Shown: in pieces, positions 1 to 7,957 of the stretch
Layout: each line of letters starts with the position of its first letter
Position numbering within the stretch: position 1 is the first letter of the stretch
Assembly (NCBI GenBank): GCA_039033415.1
Contig: JBCCCR010000017.1
Coordinates: 62,001-126,000, forward strand
DNA length: 64,000 nt
Source: Pseudomonadota bacterium
Lineage (GTDB): Bacteria; Pseudomonadota; Gammaproteobacteria; Xanthomonadales; SZUA-38
Direction of reading: 5' to 3'
The notes under the pieces: generated by a model
What the model was told of the DNA's origin: nothing
The model's database searches: none
Seen by the model: only the letters and a program-made list of their open reading frames with translations
Translations under genes and position numbers: made by a program

Positions 1-116
1 TCGCCGAGGCTGGCCCCGGGGAGAAGTACGGCCCGGTCGGCCAGCTGAAAAACCGCATAAACGGTCGCTAACAGCGCCAACGCCGCCGTGATGACCGCCC
101 ACGTACCCGGTGTCAT
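1..116 (-). CDS. Partial membrane protein, cobalamin-riboswitch controlled
   Basis: Only the first 38 codons lie in the window; the gene runs off the left edge. The ATG at 114-116 opens a peptide beginning MTPGTWAVITAALALL, which has one hydrophobic segment (about residues 6-25) followed by a more polar stretch, so it is a membrane or exported protein. No strong Shine-Dalgarno is visible, so the start is tentative. A cobalamin riboswitch on the same strand lies about 250 bases upstream, so repression by adenosylcobalamin is likely. Genes in this position are usually cobalt or B12 transporters (BtuC-type permease, CbtA/CbtB). Too little of the protein is present to choose among them, so I assign no function. 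Confidence 0.5.
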   Translation of the reverse strand, partial: MTPGTWAVITAALALLATVYAVFQLADRAVLLPGASLG

Positions 117-365
117 AGATTTGTTGGCTGTTAAATTTCTTTGCCTAGTCGTAGGCATGACGTTCGCATACCGATAGGGCTGACGGGACCCACAGACGAA
201 AACCGTTGGTCGGGCTCGCAGAGTCCCGATACGCACCGATATGCAGCAGCTGGAGCACAACGTTTCGCACAGTGAGCGCCTGAATGCGGCCGAACCAAGT
301 ACGCCACTGCAACTGGTACTGGTCCGTCAAGAAGCCTCGCTTCACGGCGCAGCAGCGATTGACGA

Positions 366-553
366 CAGCAGGTCTCCTGGCTTACGCCTCGAACGCTTAC
401 CCCCTCCTTCCCGCATCACAAGGTGCGTCACCGATTGGTTCAGCTCTGGACACAGTGGCATGTGGGAGGCTCGCTTGGCGTTTACAGTTGCGAGGACAGC
501 CGTGGATTTGCACCACGTTCCCTTTTTCACTTAGAGCATGATGCTCTAAGGCT
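366..553 (-). promoter_or_regulatory. Cobalamin riboswitch (minus strand)
   Basis: Read on the minus strand, this stretch has the conserved order of a cobalamin aptamer: GGTGCAAATCC, then CTGTCC-CGCAACTGT, then GCCACTG, then GGGAAGGAGGG, and finally the B12 box GCCAGGAGACCTGC at 368-381. It sits in the leader of the minus-strand gene that leaves the window at base 1. Ligand-bound aptamers of this class normally lower expression of uptake or biosynthesis genes. The aptamer is clear by eye; its exact 5' limit is not. Confidence 0.9.
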
Positions 554-714
554 TGCCGCTGGTTCGAGTCTAGCCGAATCTTTCGACGATAAGCAAAGGT
601 TGTTTGACCAACGCTGGCTGCGACCGGAAAAAACTGGCGCTAAAGCGCTGCGGTTAAGCGTTTTTTGGCATCGCGACGATGGGGTCGTTGACATCGCTCT
701 GTGTCCACGTCAGC

Positions 715-890
715 ATCTTAGGCTGATGGTGCTGCATCCGTGCGGCCAAAAGTGAATACGGTAAGAAGCCGTAGCTGTACCCGCAACTGTATGCCGGGAG
801 CGAAGGGCCCCGACGCCACTGGAGCAAACCTAGAAGCTCCGGGAAGGCGGCCCCTAGCGTCGATCGGCGAGCCAGGAGACCTGCCATCGC
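715..890 (+). promoter_or_regulatory. Cobalamin riboswitch upstream of btuB
   Basis: The plus strand carries a second cobalamin aptamer: GAATACGGT, the pairing pieces AGAAGCCGTAGCTGTACC and CGCAACTGT, then GCCACTGG, GGGAAGGCGG, and the B12 box GCCAGGAGACCTGCC at 871-885. The expression platform would lie in the 180 bases between the box and the btuB start at 1074. This agrees with btuB being B12-repressed in many gammaproteobacteria. It points away from the minus-strand riboswitch at 366-553, so the two leaders diverge from a shared region at about 553-715. Confidence 0.93.
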
Positions 891-1073
891 GTCGTTCGTC
901 CGGAGGCCGGGATAGCCTCAGCGGGCAGTGAGGTCCGGCGTTCTGCGCAGCACTTTCTCTCAGCAACGACACTCCAAATCGGTCGGCCGCCCCATGGGAT
1001 TATCCATGCAGGCCCACGTAGTCGTTGACTGAGCACCCAAACACGGGCGGACGGGTGCCGGTGGAGAGATTTC

Positions 1074-2936
1074 ATGCGTTACCTGACCACAACAACAGTT
1101 CGGCGGGTCCTTTCCCTTTCTTTGGTTTCATCCCTGGCTGGCACCGCGCTTGCGCAGGAAGATCCGGCAACAGAAAACGGCATCGATATGATTGTTGTGA
1201 GTGCCACCCGCCTCGGACAAACGACAACGGAAACCGGGTCCAGCCTTTCAATCATCACCGCGGAGGATCTCGAAGACCTCGGCGTTATTTACGTGCTGGA
1301 TGCGATCGCTCAGGCTCCCGGGGTCACCATCAACCAAAATGGCGCCTTCGGCGGCAACGCCAGTGTGCGTATTCGTGGCGCCAGCAGCGAGCAGACCGTT
1401 GTATTAATCGACGGCGTTCCGGTGAATGACCCCACCTCACCCGGCGGTGGATTTAATTTTGCCCGCCTGGACACGGAGAACATTGAGCGCATCGAGGTTC
1501 TCAAAGGACCCCAGTCGACACTATGGGGTACGGACGCCATCGGCGGCGTCGTTTCTATTGCCACCAAATCGCCCAGCGAGGGTCTTGGCGGCGAGGCCTT
1601 TGCTGAATTTGGATCATTCAACACCCTGCGCGGTGGCGCCTCCGTGTCTAATGCGAGCGACGTCGGCGACTTCCGGATCGCTGCCGTGACCGTCTCGAGT
1701 GACGGAATCTCCAAGGCAGACGAGGCTAACGGGAACGACGAGGATGACGCGTTTGATTCGCTGACGCTTTCCATCAAAGGTGGGTTGAATCTGGCGGGCA
1801 ACGCGCGGCTCAGCGCGGACGTCCTGTGGACCGATGCTGAAACCGAGTTCGACAGCTTTTCGATCGGATCTCAGGGCCGAGTTGCTGATGGGGATGAGGT
1901 CAGCGAAACCGAGGAGATCGCAGCAAACCTCTCGCTCAACGTTCCGTTGCTGAGGGGGCGCCTCGATAACCTGTTTCTCCTGGGTTACTCCGACATAAGG
2001 CGAGAGAACTTCAGCGATGGCTTGCAAAGCTTCGAGGCAGACGGTGAGCGACTGATCTACCGCTACCAGGGAACGCTGGCTGTCGATGAACGCAACCGCT
2101 TGGCCTTTGGGGCGGAGCGCGAAGAGACGACAGCCAACGACGACGATACGTCGATCAATGGCCTGTTTGCGCTTTATGAGCTTAAGCCGACCGATGATCT
2201 GACGCTCTCGGCTGGGGTGCGCTACGACGATCATGAACGATTCGGTTCAGAGACGACGACGCGTATCGCGGGTGCATGGGACGTGGGAACTCAATGGACG
2301 GTCCGTGCGAGCTGGGGCGAAGGCTTTAAGGCGCCAACGATCTTCCAGTCGACGTTTTTCTGCTGTGGTGTCACGGAGCCCAATCCTGACCTTGAGCCCG
2401 AAACGTCGGACGCTTTCGACGCCGGTATCGAGTGGCGTTCCGCAGAAGGACAAGTGCAACTGAGCGGCGGTATTTTTCGTCAAAACACGCAGAACCTGAT
2501 CGATTTTGACTTTGCCGCCGGTGGCTATCTCAATGTTGATGAGGTGGAATCGGTTGGTGTCGAACTTGCCGGCGACCTGACGCTGACCGACAGCATCAGG
2601 CTGTCGCTCGACTACGCGTATATCGATGCCGAAGACGGTGAAGGCAATGCGCTCGCACGTCTTCCGGAGCACTCCGGCGACCTGACCCTTTCCTACGATG
2701 CGGGTGGCCCTTTCTCGGGTGCCTTGCTCGTACGGTATAACGGCAGCGAGCCGAACACCGATGCCACGTCCCTCGATAGCTGGCTCCGGGTCGATGTGAC
2801 CGCTCGCTACGCGGTCTCTGAGCAGGTCGAGTTTTACGGACGTATCGAGAACCTGCTCGACGAGGAATACCAGCAAATCCTCGGTTACGGCACGCCTGAG
2901 CTTTCAGGTTCGTTGGGTTTCCGGATCCGGTTCTGA
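1074..2936 (+). CDS. btuB: TonB-dependent vitamin B12 receptor BtuB
   Basis: This 620-residue protein matches the usual BtuB length (about 614 in E. coli). It has a signal peptide (residues 1-27, ending ALA-Q), a TonB box region (DMIVVSATR, about 38-46), a plug domain with RIRGASSEQTVVLIDG and IERIEVLKGPQSTLWGTDAIGG (to about 165), and a 22-strand-type barrel ending in the aromatic residues FRIRF. It imports cobalamins and corrinoids across the outer membrane using TonB energy. A purine-rich Shine-Dalgarno (GGAGAG) precedes the ATG. The cobalamin riboswitch just upstream and the B12 biosynthesis genes downstream strongly support a corrinoid substrate. Confidence 0.93.
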   Translation: MRYLTTTTVRRVLSLSLVSSLAGTALAQEDPATENGIDMIVVSATRLGQTTTETGSSLSIITAEDLEDLGVIYVLDAIAQAPGVTINQNGAFGGNASVRIRGASSEQTVVLIDGVPVNDPTSPGGGFNFARLDTENIERIEVLKGPQSTLWGTDAIGGVVSIATKSPSEGLGGEAFAEFGSFNTLRGGASVSNASDVGDFRIAAVTVSSDGISKADEANGNDEDDAFDSLTLSIKGGLNLAGNARLSADVLWTDAETEFDSFSIGSQGRVADGDEVSETEEIAANLSLNVPLLRGRLDNLFLLGYSDIRRENFSDGLQSFEADGERLIYRYQGTLAVDERNRLAFGAEREETTANDDDTSINGLFALYELKPTDDLTLSAGVRYDDHERFGSETTTRIAGAWDVGTQWTVRASWGEGFKAPTIFQSTFFCCGVTEPNPDLEPETSDAFDAGIEWRSAEGQVQLSGGIFRQNTQNLIDFDFAAGGYLNVDEVESVGVELAGDLTLTDSIRLSLDYAYIDAEDGEGNALARLPEHSGDLTLSYDAGGPFSGALLVRYNGSEPNTDATSLDSWLRVDVTARYAVSEQVEFYGRIENLLDEEYQQILGYGTPELSGSLGFRIRF

Positions 2937-3032
2937 CCGACATCTAGCCATGCAAATGAGGCCCCGCCACGTTGTCGTTACCCCCGCATCAGTGCGGGCC
3001 GATCGACGACGCTGGCTCCTTGAGGACAAGCA

Positions 3033-4520
3033 GTGACGGCCCGAGCCTTGATGCTGCAAGGCACGGGCTCGGACGTGGGCAAGTCTGTCCTCACCGCCGC
3101 AATTGTCCGTCTTGCTCGCCGACGCGGCATTTCGGTCGCGCCGTTTAAGCCGCAGAATATGTCCAACAACGCGGCAGCCTGTCCTGACGGTGGTGAGATT
3201 GGCCGGGCCCAGGCCCTTCAGGCTCGTGCCGCAGGCCTGCCGCCGCGCGTCGATTTCAATCCCGTGTTGCTCAAGCCGCAAACCGATCGGACATCGCAGG
3301 TGGTCGTCCACGGTCGCGTTGCGTCAACGCAAGCGGCTGCAGACTACATCCGTCAACGAGGCTCGTTGCTTGAACCGGTTCTGGAGAGTTTTGGGCGTCT
3401 GACCGACGAGTTCGAGTTGATGATTGTTGAAGGGGCCGGCAGCCCGGCCGAGATCAACCTGCGACGCGGCGACATTGCCAACATGGGTTTTGCGAGGCGA
3501 GCTGATGTGCCGGTGTGCCTGATTGCTGATATCGAACGAGGCGGTGTGATTGCAAGCCTGGTGGGGACCCAGGCTGTCCTGGACCCAGCGGATGCCGCGA
3601 TGATCGTCGGCTTCCTCGTAAACAAATTTCGCGGCGATCCCCGATTGTTTGATGCCGGCGTCGAGGCGATTACTGAGCGGACGGGCTGGCGTTCCTTCGG
3701 CGTGATTCCGTGGTTGACCGTGGCGGCCCGGCTACCCGCTGAAGACGCGGTGGGTATCACCTCAGAAAAGGCACCGGCGGACGCGACGTTGAGGATTGCC
3801 GCGCCGATGCTTTCGCGCATGGCGAATTTCGATGACGCCGACCCGCTTCGCCAGCAGGCCGGTGTAAGCTTCGAGTGGATACCGCCGGGCCGCCCTATCC
3901 CGCGTGATTGTGACGTTGTGCTGCTGTTCGGCAGCAAGTCGACGCTGGGAGAGCTGAAGTTCCTGCGAGATCAGGGGTGGGATCACGACATCCATGCACA
4001 TGTCCGAAACGGTGGGCGGGTACTCGGCATCTGCGGCGGCTATCAGCTGCTCGGACGCCGTATTCATGATCCAGACGGCAGCGATGGCAAGGCCTGCAGC
4101 GCTGAGGCCCTCGGGCTGCTGGATGTTGAGACAACCATGGGCTCGGATAAATCAGTCCGCCCCGTTGACGGCACCTGTGCACTCAGCGGCAGCCTCATAT
4201 CCGGCTACGAGATCCACGTCGGAGAAACGCTCGGGCCAGACTGTGGGCGGCATGTCTTCGTCGTCGATGGGCGACACGAAGGGGCAGCCAGTCAAGACGG
4301 CCGAGTTGCCGGCACCTACCTGCACGGTATCTTTGCCAACAATGACTATCGAAACGAATGGCTGCGCAGAGCCGGGGCTGGTCGTTTACAGGCCTACGAC
4401 TACGATGCCTCGGTTGAGGCTGCCCTCGACGCACTGGCCGACCAGGTGGAAAGTGCGGTGGACGTAGAAGGACTGCTTGCCCAGGCGCGCGTGCCGACGA
4501 TCTCAGCCAGCCAAAGATGA
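3033..4520 (+). CDS. cobQ: Cobyric acid synthase (CobQ/CbiP)
   Basis: This 495-residue enzyme amidates the b, d, e and g side chains of adenosylcobyrinic acid a,c-diamide using glutamine and ATP. The N-terminal dethiobiotin-synthetase-like domain has the P-loop-like motif QGTGSDVGKS (residues 9-18) followed by APFKPQNMSNNA. The C-terminal class I glutamine amidotransferase domain has the nucleophile motif GICGGYQ near residue 335 and a late histidine in YLHGIF. The start is GTG, preceded by GAGGA seven bases upstream. Its stop overlaps the cbiB start (ATGA), so the two are probably translationally coupled. No upstream corrin-ring genes occur here, so it may act on salvaged precursors or work with genes outside the window. 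Confidence 0.93.
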   Translation: MTARALMLQGTGSDVGKSVLTAAIVRLARRRGISVAPFKPQNMSNNAAACPDGGEIGRAQALQARAAGLPPRVDFNPVLLKPQTDRTSQVVVHGRVASTQAAADYIRQRGSLLEPVLESFGRLTDEFELMIVEGAGSPAEINLRRGDIANMGFARRADVPVCLIADIERGGVIASLVGTQAVLDPADAAMIVGFLVNKFRGDPRLFDAGVEAITERTGWRSFGVIPWLTVAARLPAEDAVGITSEKAPADATLRIAAPMLSRMANFDDADPLRQQAGVSFEWIPPGRPIPRDCDVVLLFGSKSTLGELKFLRDQGWDHDIHAHVRNGGRVLGICGGYQLLGRRIHDPDGSDGKACSAEALGLLDVETTMGSDKSVRPVDGTCALSGSLISGYEIHVGETLGPDCGRHVFVVDGRHEGAASQDGRVAGTYLHGIFANNDYRNEWLRRAGAGRLQAYDYDASVEAALDALADQVESAVDVEGLLAQARVPTISASQR

Positions 4521-5467
4521 GCGCCGTTGCCATGCTCATCGCCTGGGTCACTGAGGCTGCAGTGGGATGGCCTGAGACCCTGTATCGCCGAATCCGGCAT
4601 CCTGTCGTCTGGATCGGCTCGCTAATCACGTGGTTCGACCGACAGCTGAATCAAGAGCGGATTGGTGATAGCTGGCGGATCGTTGCGGGAGCCCTCGTTG
4701 CGTTCCTGGTTATCCTGATCACCTGGCTCATCGCCGCGATGGTTCTGGCAATGTTGCCAGCAAACGTTTTAGCCGTTGTTGTCGCGGGTTTCGTAGGCTC
4801 AAGTTTGCTGGCTTCGAGAAGCCTTTATGAGCACGTGCAGGCAGTGGCCGAACCGCTTGCCGCCGGGTCTATCGTTGAGGCACGAGAGGCCGTCTCGCAC
4901 ATCGTAGGCCGCGACCCTAGCCAGCTGGACGAGGCAGGGATCGCCCGGGCGGCTATCGAGAGCCTCGCCGAGAATGCCTCAGACGGCGTGGTGGCACCCC
5001 TATTCTGGGGCGTGTTGCTGGGTTTGCCGGGTATTGCAGCGTATAAGGCAGTCAACACGCTCGATTCGATGATCGGCCATCGAAATGAGCGCTACGAAAA
5101 ATTTGGGAAATTTGCGGCTCGCGTCGACGATGCCGCGAACTGGATTCCGGCTCGTCTCTCGGGCGCTCTTTTTGCGTTGGCCGCCGGTGGGGAACCCCGG
5201 GTGTGGCGGACTATTTGGCGTGATGCGGGTCAGCATCGATCTCCCAACGCTGGCTGGCCCGAAAGCGCCGTGGCGGCAGGTCTGGGAGTGAGACTGTCGG
5301 GGCCGCGCAGCTATGGCGACGCGGCAACCGACGAACCGTGGCTCAACGCAGGTGCACCTGACCCAGACGGAACCACTATGAAGGCGGGCCTTCGCCTGTA
5401 CGTCCGAGCCATGGCATTGGCGGCTTTGCTCCTGGCCTTGCTAGCGACCTTGCAGATCCTGCTGTGA
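4517..5467 (+). CDS. cbiB: Adenosylcobinamide-phosphate synthase CbiB
   Basis: This 316-residue integral membrane protein of the CbiB (CobD in Pseudomonas nomenclature) family joins cobyric acid to (R)-1-aminopropan-2-ol phosphate, made by the next gene. Family signatures include HPVVWIGSLI near residue 32, the SLAENASDGVVAPLFW block near 155, YKAVNTLDSMIGH near 178 and the DDAANWIPARLSG block near 203. Several hydrophobic segments are spread through the N-terminal half, with one at the C-terminus. The start overlaps cobQ by four bases and the stop overlaps the cobD GTG start, giving a tight cobQ-cbiB-cobD transcription unit. Confidence 0.92.
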   Translation: MSAVAMLIAWVTEAAVGWPETLYRRIRHPVVWIGSLITWFDRQLNQERIGDSWRIVAGALVAFLVILITWLIAAMVLAMLPANVLAVVVAGFVGSSLLASRSLYEHVQAVAEPLAAGSIVEAREAVSHIVGRDPSQLDEAGIARAAIESLAENASDGVVAPLFWGVLLGLPGIAAYKAVNTLDSMIGHRNERYEKFGKFAARVDDAANWIPARLSGALFALAAGGEPRVWRTIWRDAGQHRSPNAGWPESAVAAGLGVRLSGPRSYGDAATDEPWLNAGAPDPDGTTMKAGLRLYVRAMALAALLLALLATLQILL

Positions 5468-6459
5468 GTGACGACCTCCGACACGGCGGCGCGCTCGACC
5501 GAGTCGCCAGTCAATTTCCGACAGCGCCCCTGCCCTGGATCGATTTGTCAACGGGTATCAACCCCTGGCCATGGCCCGCTGAACAGGCTGATCCGGAGAC
5601 GTTTTTCCGCTTGCCAACACAGAGCGATATCGACCGTTGCCGGGTGGCTATGGCGGACGCATTTTCCGGACCGGTCTCCGGGGTCACGCTGGTACCCGGC
5701 ACCGAGATTGCTATCCGTCTGCTCCCGAAAGTCCTGAATCCTAAAACCGTCGCGGTCCTCTCACCAACCTACGGCGACCACGCGGAGTCCTGGCGCGTCG
5801 CTGGTGTGAAGCTGATCGAAACAACCGATCCTCTTAAACATGCCGACATCGCGGACGTTGTTGTCGTTTGTAATCCGAACAATCCCGATGGACAGTGTTT
5901 CGATACCGATCGCTTGATGGACGCACGCAATCGATTGGCGCAGCGTGGCGGCTGGCTGATTGTCGACGAGGCGTACGCCGAGCTCAGTCCCGGGCGAAGT
6001 CTCGGTGCGCATGCTGGCTCCGAGGGTCTGATTGTGCTGCGTTCGACGGGCAAATTCTTTGGATTGCCCGGCCTGCGCCTCGGTGCAGCGCTAGTGCCAT
6101 CGAATCTCGCAGATGCACTGGAACAACTCCTTGGAGTATGGCGAATCTCCGGGCCTGCTCTGGAGATCGGCACACAGGCGTACTCGGACGTTCGGTGGCA
6201 GCAGGCAACGCGTCGCCGCCTGGTGTCAGCGCGACAGCGCCTCGATGCGATTCTCAACGAATGTCACGAGGTGACGGGAGGCACGGATCTGTTCCGCTAC
6301 GTTTCTGTAGGAAACGCTCACGAAAAGTGGTATCAGCTTTGTAAGCATGGCATCTATACGCGCCGATTTGAGTGGTCGCGTTCGCATTTGCGAATAGGCT
6401 TGCCGGCTACCCCCGAGGCCGAGGCGCGGCTGAGGCTGGCAATGTCACTTGAGCGTTAG
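5464..6459 (+). CDS. cobD: L-threonine-O-3-phosphate decarboxylase CobD
   Basis: This 331-residue PLP enzyme of the class I/II aminotransferase fold (CobD in Salmonella, CobC in Pseudomonas) decarboxylates L-threonine phosphate to (R)-1-aminopropan-2-ol phosphate, the linker that CbiB attaches. Visible features are DLSTGINPWPWP near the N-terminus, VVCNPNNPDGQ (about 136-146), the DEAYAE segment near 167 and the PLP-lysine region RSTGKFFGLPGLRLG near 192-206. It starts with GTG overlapping the cbiB stop. Its 3' end overlaps the convergent cobU by 15 bases, so the two transcripts may interfere. Confidence 0.9.
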   Translation: MSDDLRHGGALDRVASQFPTAPLPWIDLSTGINPWPWPAEQADPETFFRLPTQSDIDRCRVAMADAFSGPVSGVTLVPGTEIAIRLLPKVLNPKTVAVLSPTYGDHAESWRVAGVKLIETTDPLKHADIADVVVVCNPNNPDGQCFDTDRLMDARNRLAQRGGWLIVDEAYAELSPGRSLGAHAGSEGLIVLRSTGKFFGLPGLRLGAALVPSNLADALEQLLGVWRISGPALEIGTQAYSDVRWQQATRRRLVSARQRLDAILNECHEVTGGTDLFRYVSVGNAHEKWYQLCKHGIYTRRFEWSRSHLRIGLPATPEAEARLRLAMSLER

Positions 6460-6948
6460 CGGCAGTCCGGCGGCCACAAACTCAACGCGATCACTCGCTG
6501 CTGCGACAGCCTGGTTGAGCCACCCTTGCTGATCGCGAAACTCCCGTCCGAGAGCCGTCTCGGGCACCAATCCCAGACCGATTTCGTTAGACACCAAGAT
6601 GATATCTCCTGGGAGGGTCAGACCATTGATGAACCGTTTTACTTCGGTTTTGAGGTCCCGCTCGCGATAGACGAGGTTAGAAAGCCACAGGGTCAGGCAG
6701 TCCACCAGCACTACGTGTCCCGGCTTGACCGTTTGTTCCAGCGCTTCGACCAGAGCAAGCGGCGCCTCAAGCGTACTCCATCCCGATCCGCGGTCAGCCT
6801 GATGTTTCGCGATCCTTGCCGTCATTTCGTCATCGAACGGTTCGGCGGTTGCAACGAACGTCCGCGTGGGTGCTGCCGACTCGGCCAAGGTTTGGGCCCG
6901 GCGGCTCTTGCCCGACCGGGCGCCGCCCAGAATGAGTGTTACTGACAT
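6445..6948 (-). CDS. cobU: Adenosylcobinamide kinase / guanylyltransferase CobU
   Basis: This 167-residue bifunctional enzyme phosphorylates adenosylcobinamide and then transfers GMP to it, giving the GDP-cobinamide used by CobS. The Walker A motif GGARSGKS is at residues 8-15, the Walker B-like VLVDCLTLWLSNL is near 85-97, and the family ending GREFRDQQGWLNQ is present. I chose the ATG at 6948 because it gives the conserved N-terminus MSVTLILGG. A TTG at 6966 with AGGG upstream is an alternative that adds six residues. It is convergent with cobD, the opposite orientation from its pathway partners. Confidence 0.9.
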   Translation of the reverse strand: MSVTLILGGARSGKSRRAQTLAESAAPTRTFVATAEPFDDEMTARIAKHQADRGSGWSTLEAPLALVEALEQTVKPGHVVLVDCLTLWLSNLVYRERDLKTEVKRFINGLTLPGDIILVSNEIGLGLVPETALGREFRDQQGWLNQAVAAASDRVEFVAAGLPLTLK

Positions 6949-7168
6949 CCTGGCATCATGCGGCAATCGACCCTAAACAAAAAGCGCTGTTGAGTATCGG
7001 GCGTTTGCGTGAACACGATCTGTCGTTCGGCGGTTTAACGCCCTGTGCCAATTTTGTGTCAAACGCTGAGTATTCGACAGTCGTTTTGTGCCATTTTCTG
7101 TAGCGAATCGGCGAGCGGGCGCCGCTAAGTGATTGAATTTATTGGGGTGGCTTGGGTCCAGGACCGCC
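6949..7168. other. Intergenic left flank of tRNA-Leu repeat
   Basis: No gene is visible here. The stretch has two copies of a TTTTGTGYC word, at 7052-7060 and 7084-7092. A related word occurs at 7299-7306, and the second tRNA-derived repeat has TTTTGTCTC at about 20610. Such repeated words around an attachment core could be integrase arm sites, but this is a weak inference. Confidence 0.3.
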
Positions 7169-7222
7169 TTAAAATCCCTCGGAGGAAACTCCGTGCCGGT
7201 TCGAGCCCGGCCCCGGGCACCA
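7169..7222 (+). pseudogene. 3' fragment of tRNA-Leu(UAA)
   Basis: These bases match the 3' half of a tRNA-Leu(UAA): anticodon-loop residues TTAAAA, anticodon-stem strand TCCC, a long variable arm (CGGAGGAAACTCCG), an intact T arm (GCCGG-TTCGAGC-CCGGC) and acceptor strand CCCGGGC-A-CCA. The 5' half is missing: the bases upstream do not form a D arm or the 5' acceptor strand GCCCGGG. A fragment starting in the anticodon loop and ending at CCA is what remains when a tyrosine-recombinase element integrates into a tRNA gene. No full-length tRNA-Leu is in the window. Confidence 0.8.
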
Positions 7223-7310
7223 AAATAATTCGCTAAAACATGGCTTTACAGCCATGCCGATTTTTCCTCATTTATCTGACTTAGGCGTTTGTCGCTGATT
7301 TTGTGCCTCA
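7169..7310 (+). repeat. Direct repeat copy A, tRNA-Leu-derived att-like site
   Basis: Copy A is the tRNA-Leu fragment plus about 90 downstream bases. It aligns without large gaps to copy B at 20483-20621. Shared blocks include AAACTCCGTGCCGG, TCGAGC, CATGG-TTAC-GCCA and a later ATTTTGT word. The first 80 bases agree at roughly three positions in four by eye. Both copies have the same orientation and bracket a 13-kb block of large accessory genes, so they look like old island boundaries. Confidence 0.7.
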
Positions 7311-7365
7311 GGTGTCTTCGACCCAGTTAAGTCGCCATCGCGCCCTCTGACATCGCACCGAGTTT

Positions 7366-7572
7366 GGCATAGGAAATCTTCGAGGCTTCTCCGTCGCTCA
7401 CGATGTTAACGCCAGCAGCCACCTAGCGGCGAACGTTTTCTTCGGCGGCCTCTGTCATCGTGGCATCGAGCTGATCCTGGTCTTAGACTTCGCCCCGCTC
7501 GCGGGTAAACAGAAAATCGACCACTTCTTGGGTCCGAGGCAGTGACCCGACATGTGTAGTTAGCACTGGCAT
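7366..7572 (-). pseudogene. Decayed MetE-like (cobalamin-independent) methyltransferase
   Basis: The minus strand from an ATG at 7572, preceded by CAGGAAAC, reads MPVLTTHVGSLPRTQEVVDF, continues through the ERGE region, and reaches GVNIVSDGEASKISYA. This is the N-terminal pattern of the COG0620 family (MetE C-terminal-like, vitamin-B12-independent methionine synthase family). Codons 30 and 50 are stops, at positions where the family has ordinary residues. After about codon 69 the similarity ends abruptly. It is therefore a truncated, multiply disrupted pseudogene. Full-length relatives have about 340-380 residues. It lies just inside the left tRNA-Leu repeat. Confidence 0.75.
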
Positions 7573-7957
7573 TGCGTAGTTTCCTGATTAACTTTTTGAC
7601 CAGTCCGACAAAGTACTGGGTTGTGGCCCATGACGCCCGTGAGCGGAGTGATCTGCCCTACCGCCCGAGACCGAGGTTTGCGATCTCGGCTGAGCGTCCC
7701 GGTGAACGCTTAATTGGCTGATCGCTCGCCGATTTCCAGCGACAAGCGGCCTAGCCGCTGGCGCGGACCCTCGCTCCTTGTTCTTCTAAGCTACTGAATT
7801 TAAGTACTTTTTCGTTTCTCCGAAAATGATCAGGGTTTCATCAGGAAATGCGGCTCTGTTTTCTGGACGCTATGTCCATTTCACGATGGCACCGCGGCGC
7901 CGTGCTTGCACGGTCCTAACGGCGTGATGGTGATCCAAATTGTGCACCGGAGGGCGC
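7573..7957. other. Intergenic stretch, no gene seen
   Basis: About 385 bases separate the pseudogene from the FG-GAP gene. I see short inverted repeats, for example around 7750 (AGCGGCCTAGCCGCT-like), but no convincing open frame, RNA gene or terminator. The AT-rich part near 7790-7830 may hold the promoter of the FG-GAP gene. The Shine-Dalgarno CGGAGG lies just before 7958. Confidence 0.4.

Noticed and set aside
145-345. 66-codon frame between the minus-strand riboswitch and the left-edge gene
   Set aside because: It lies in a riboswitch leader, has no leader or domain and no clear ribosome binding site; more likely part of the untranslated region.
7169-7222. Functional tRNA-Leu gene
   Set aside because: The D arm and the 5' acceptor strand are absent, so it cannot fold into a tRNA; kept as a fragment.
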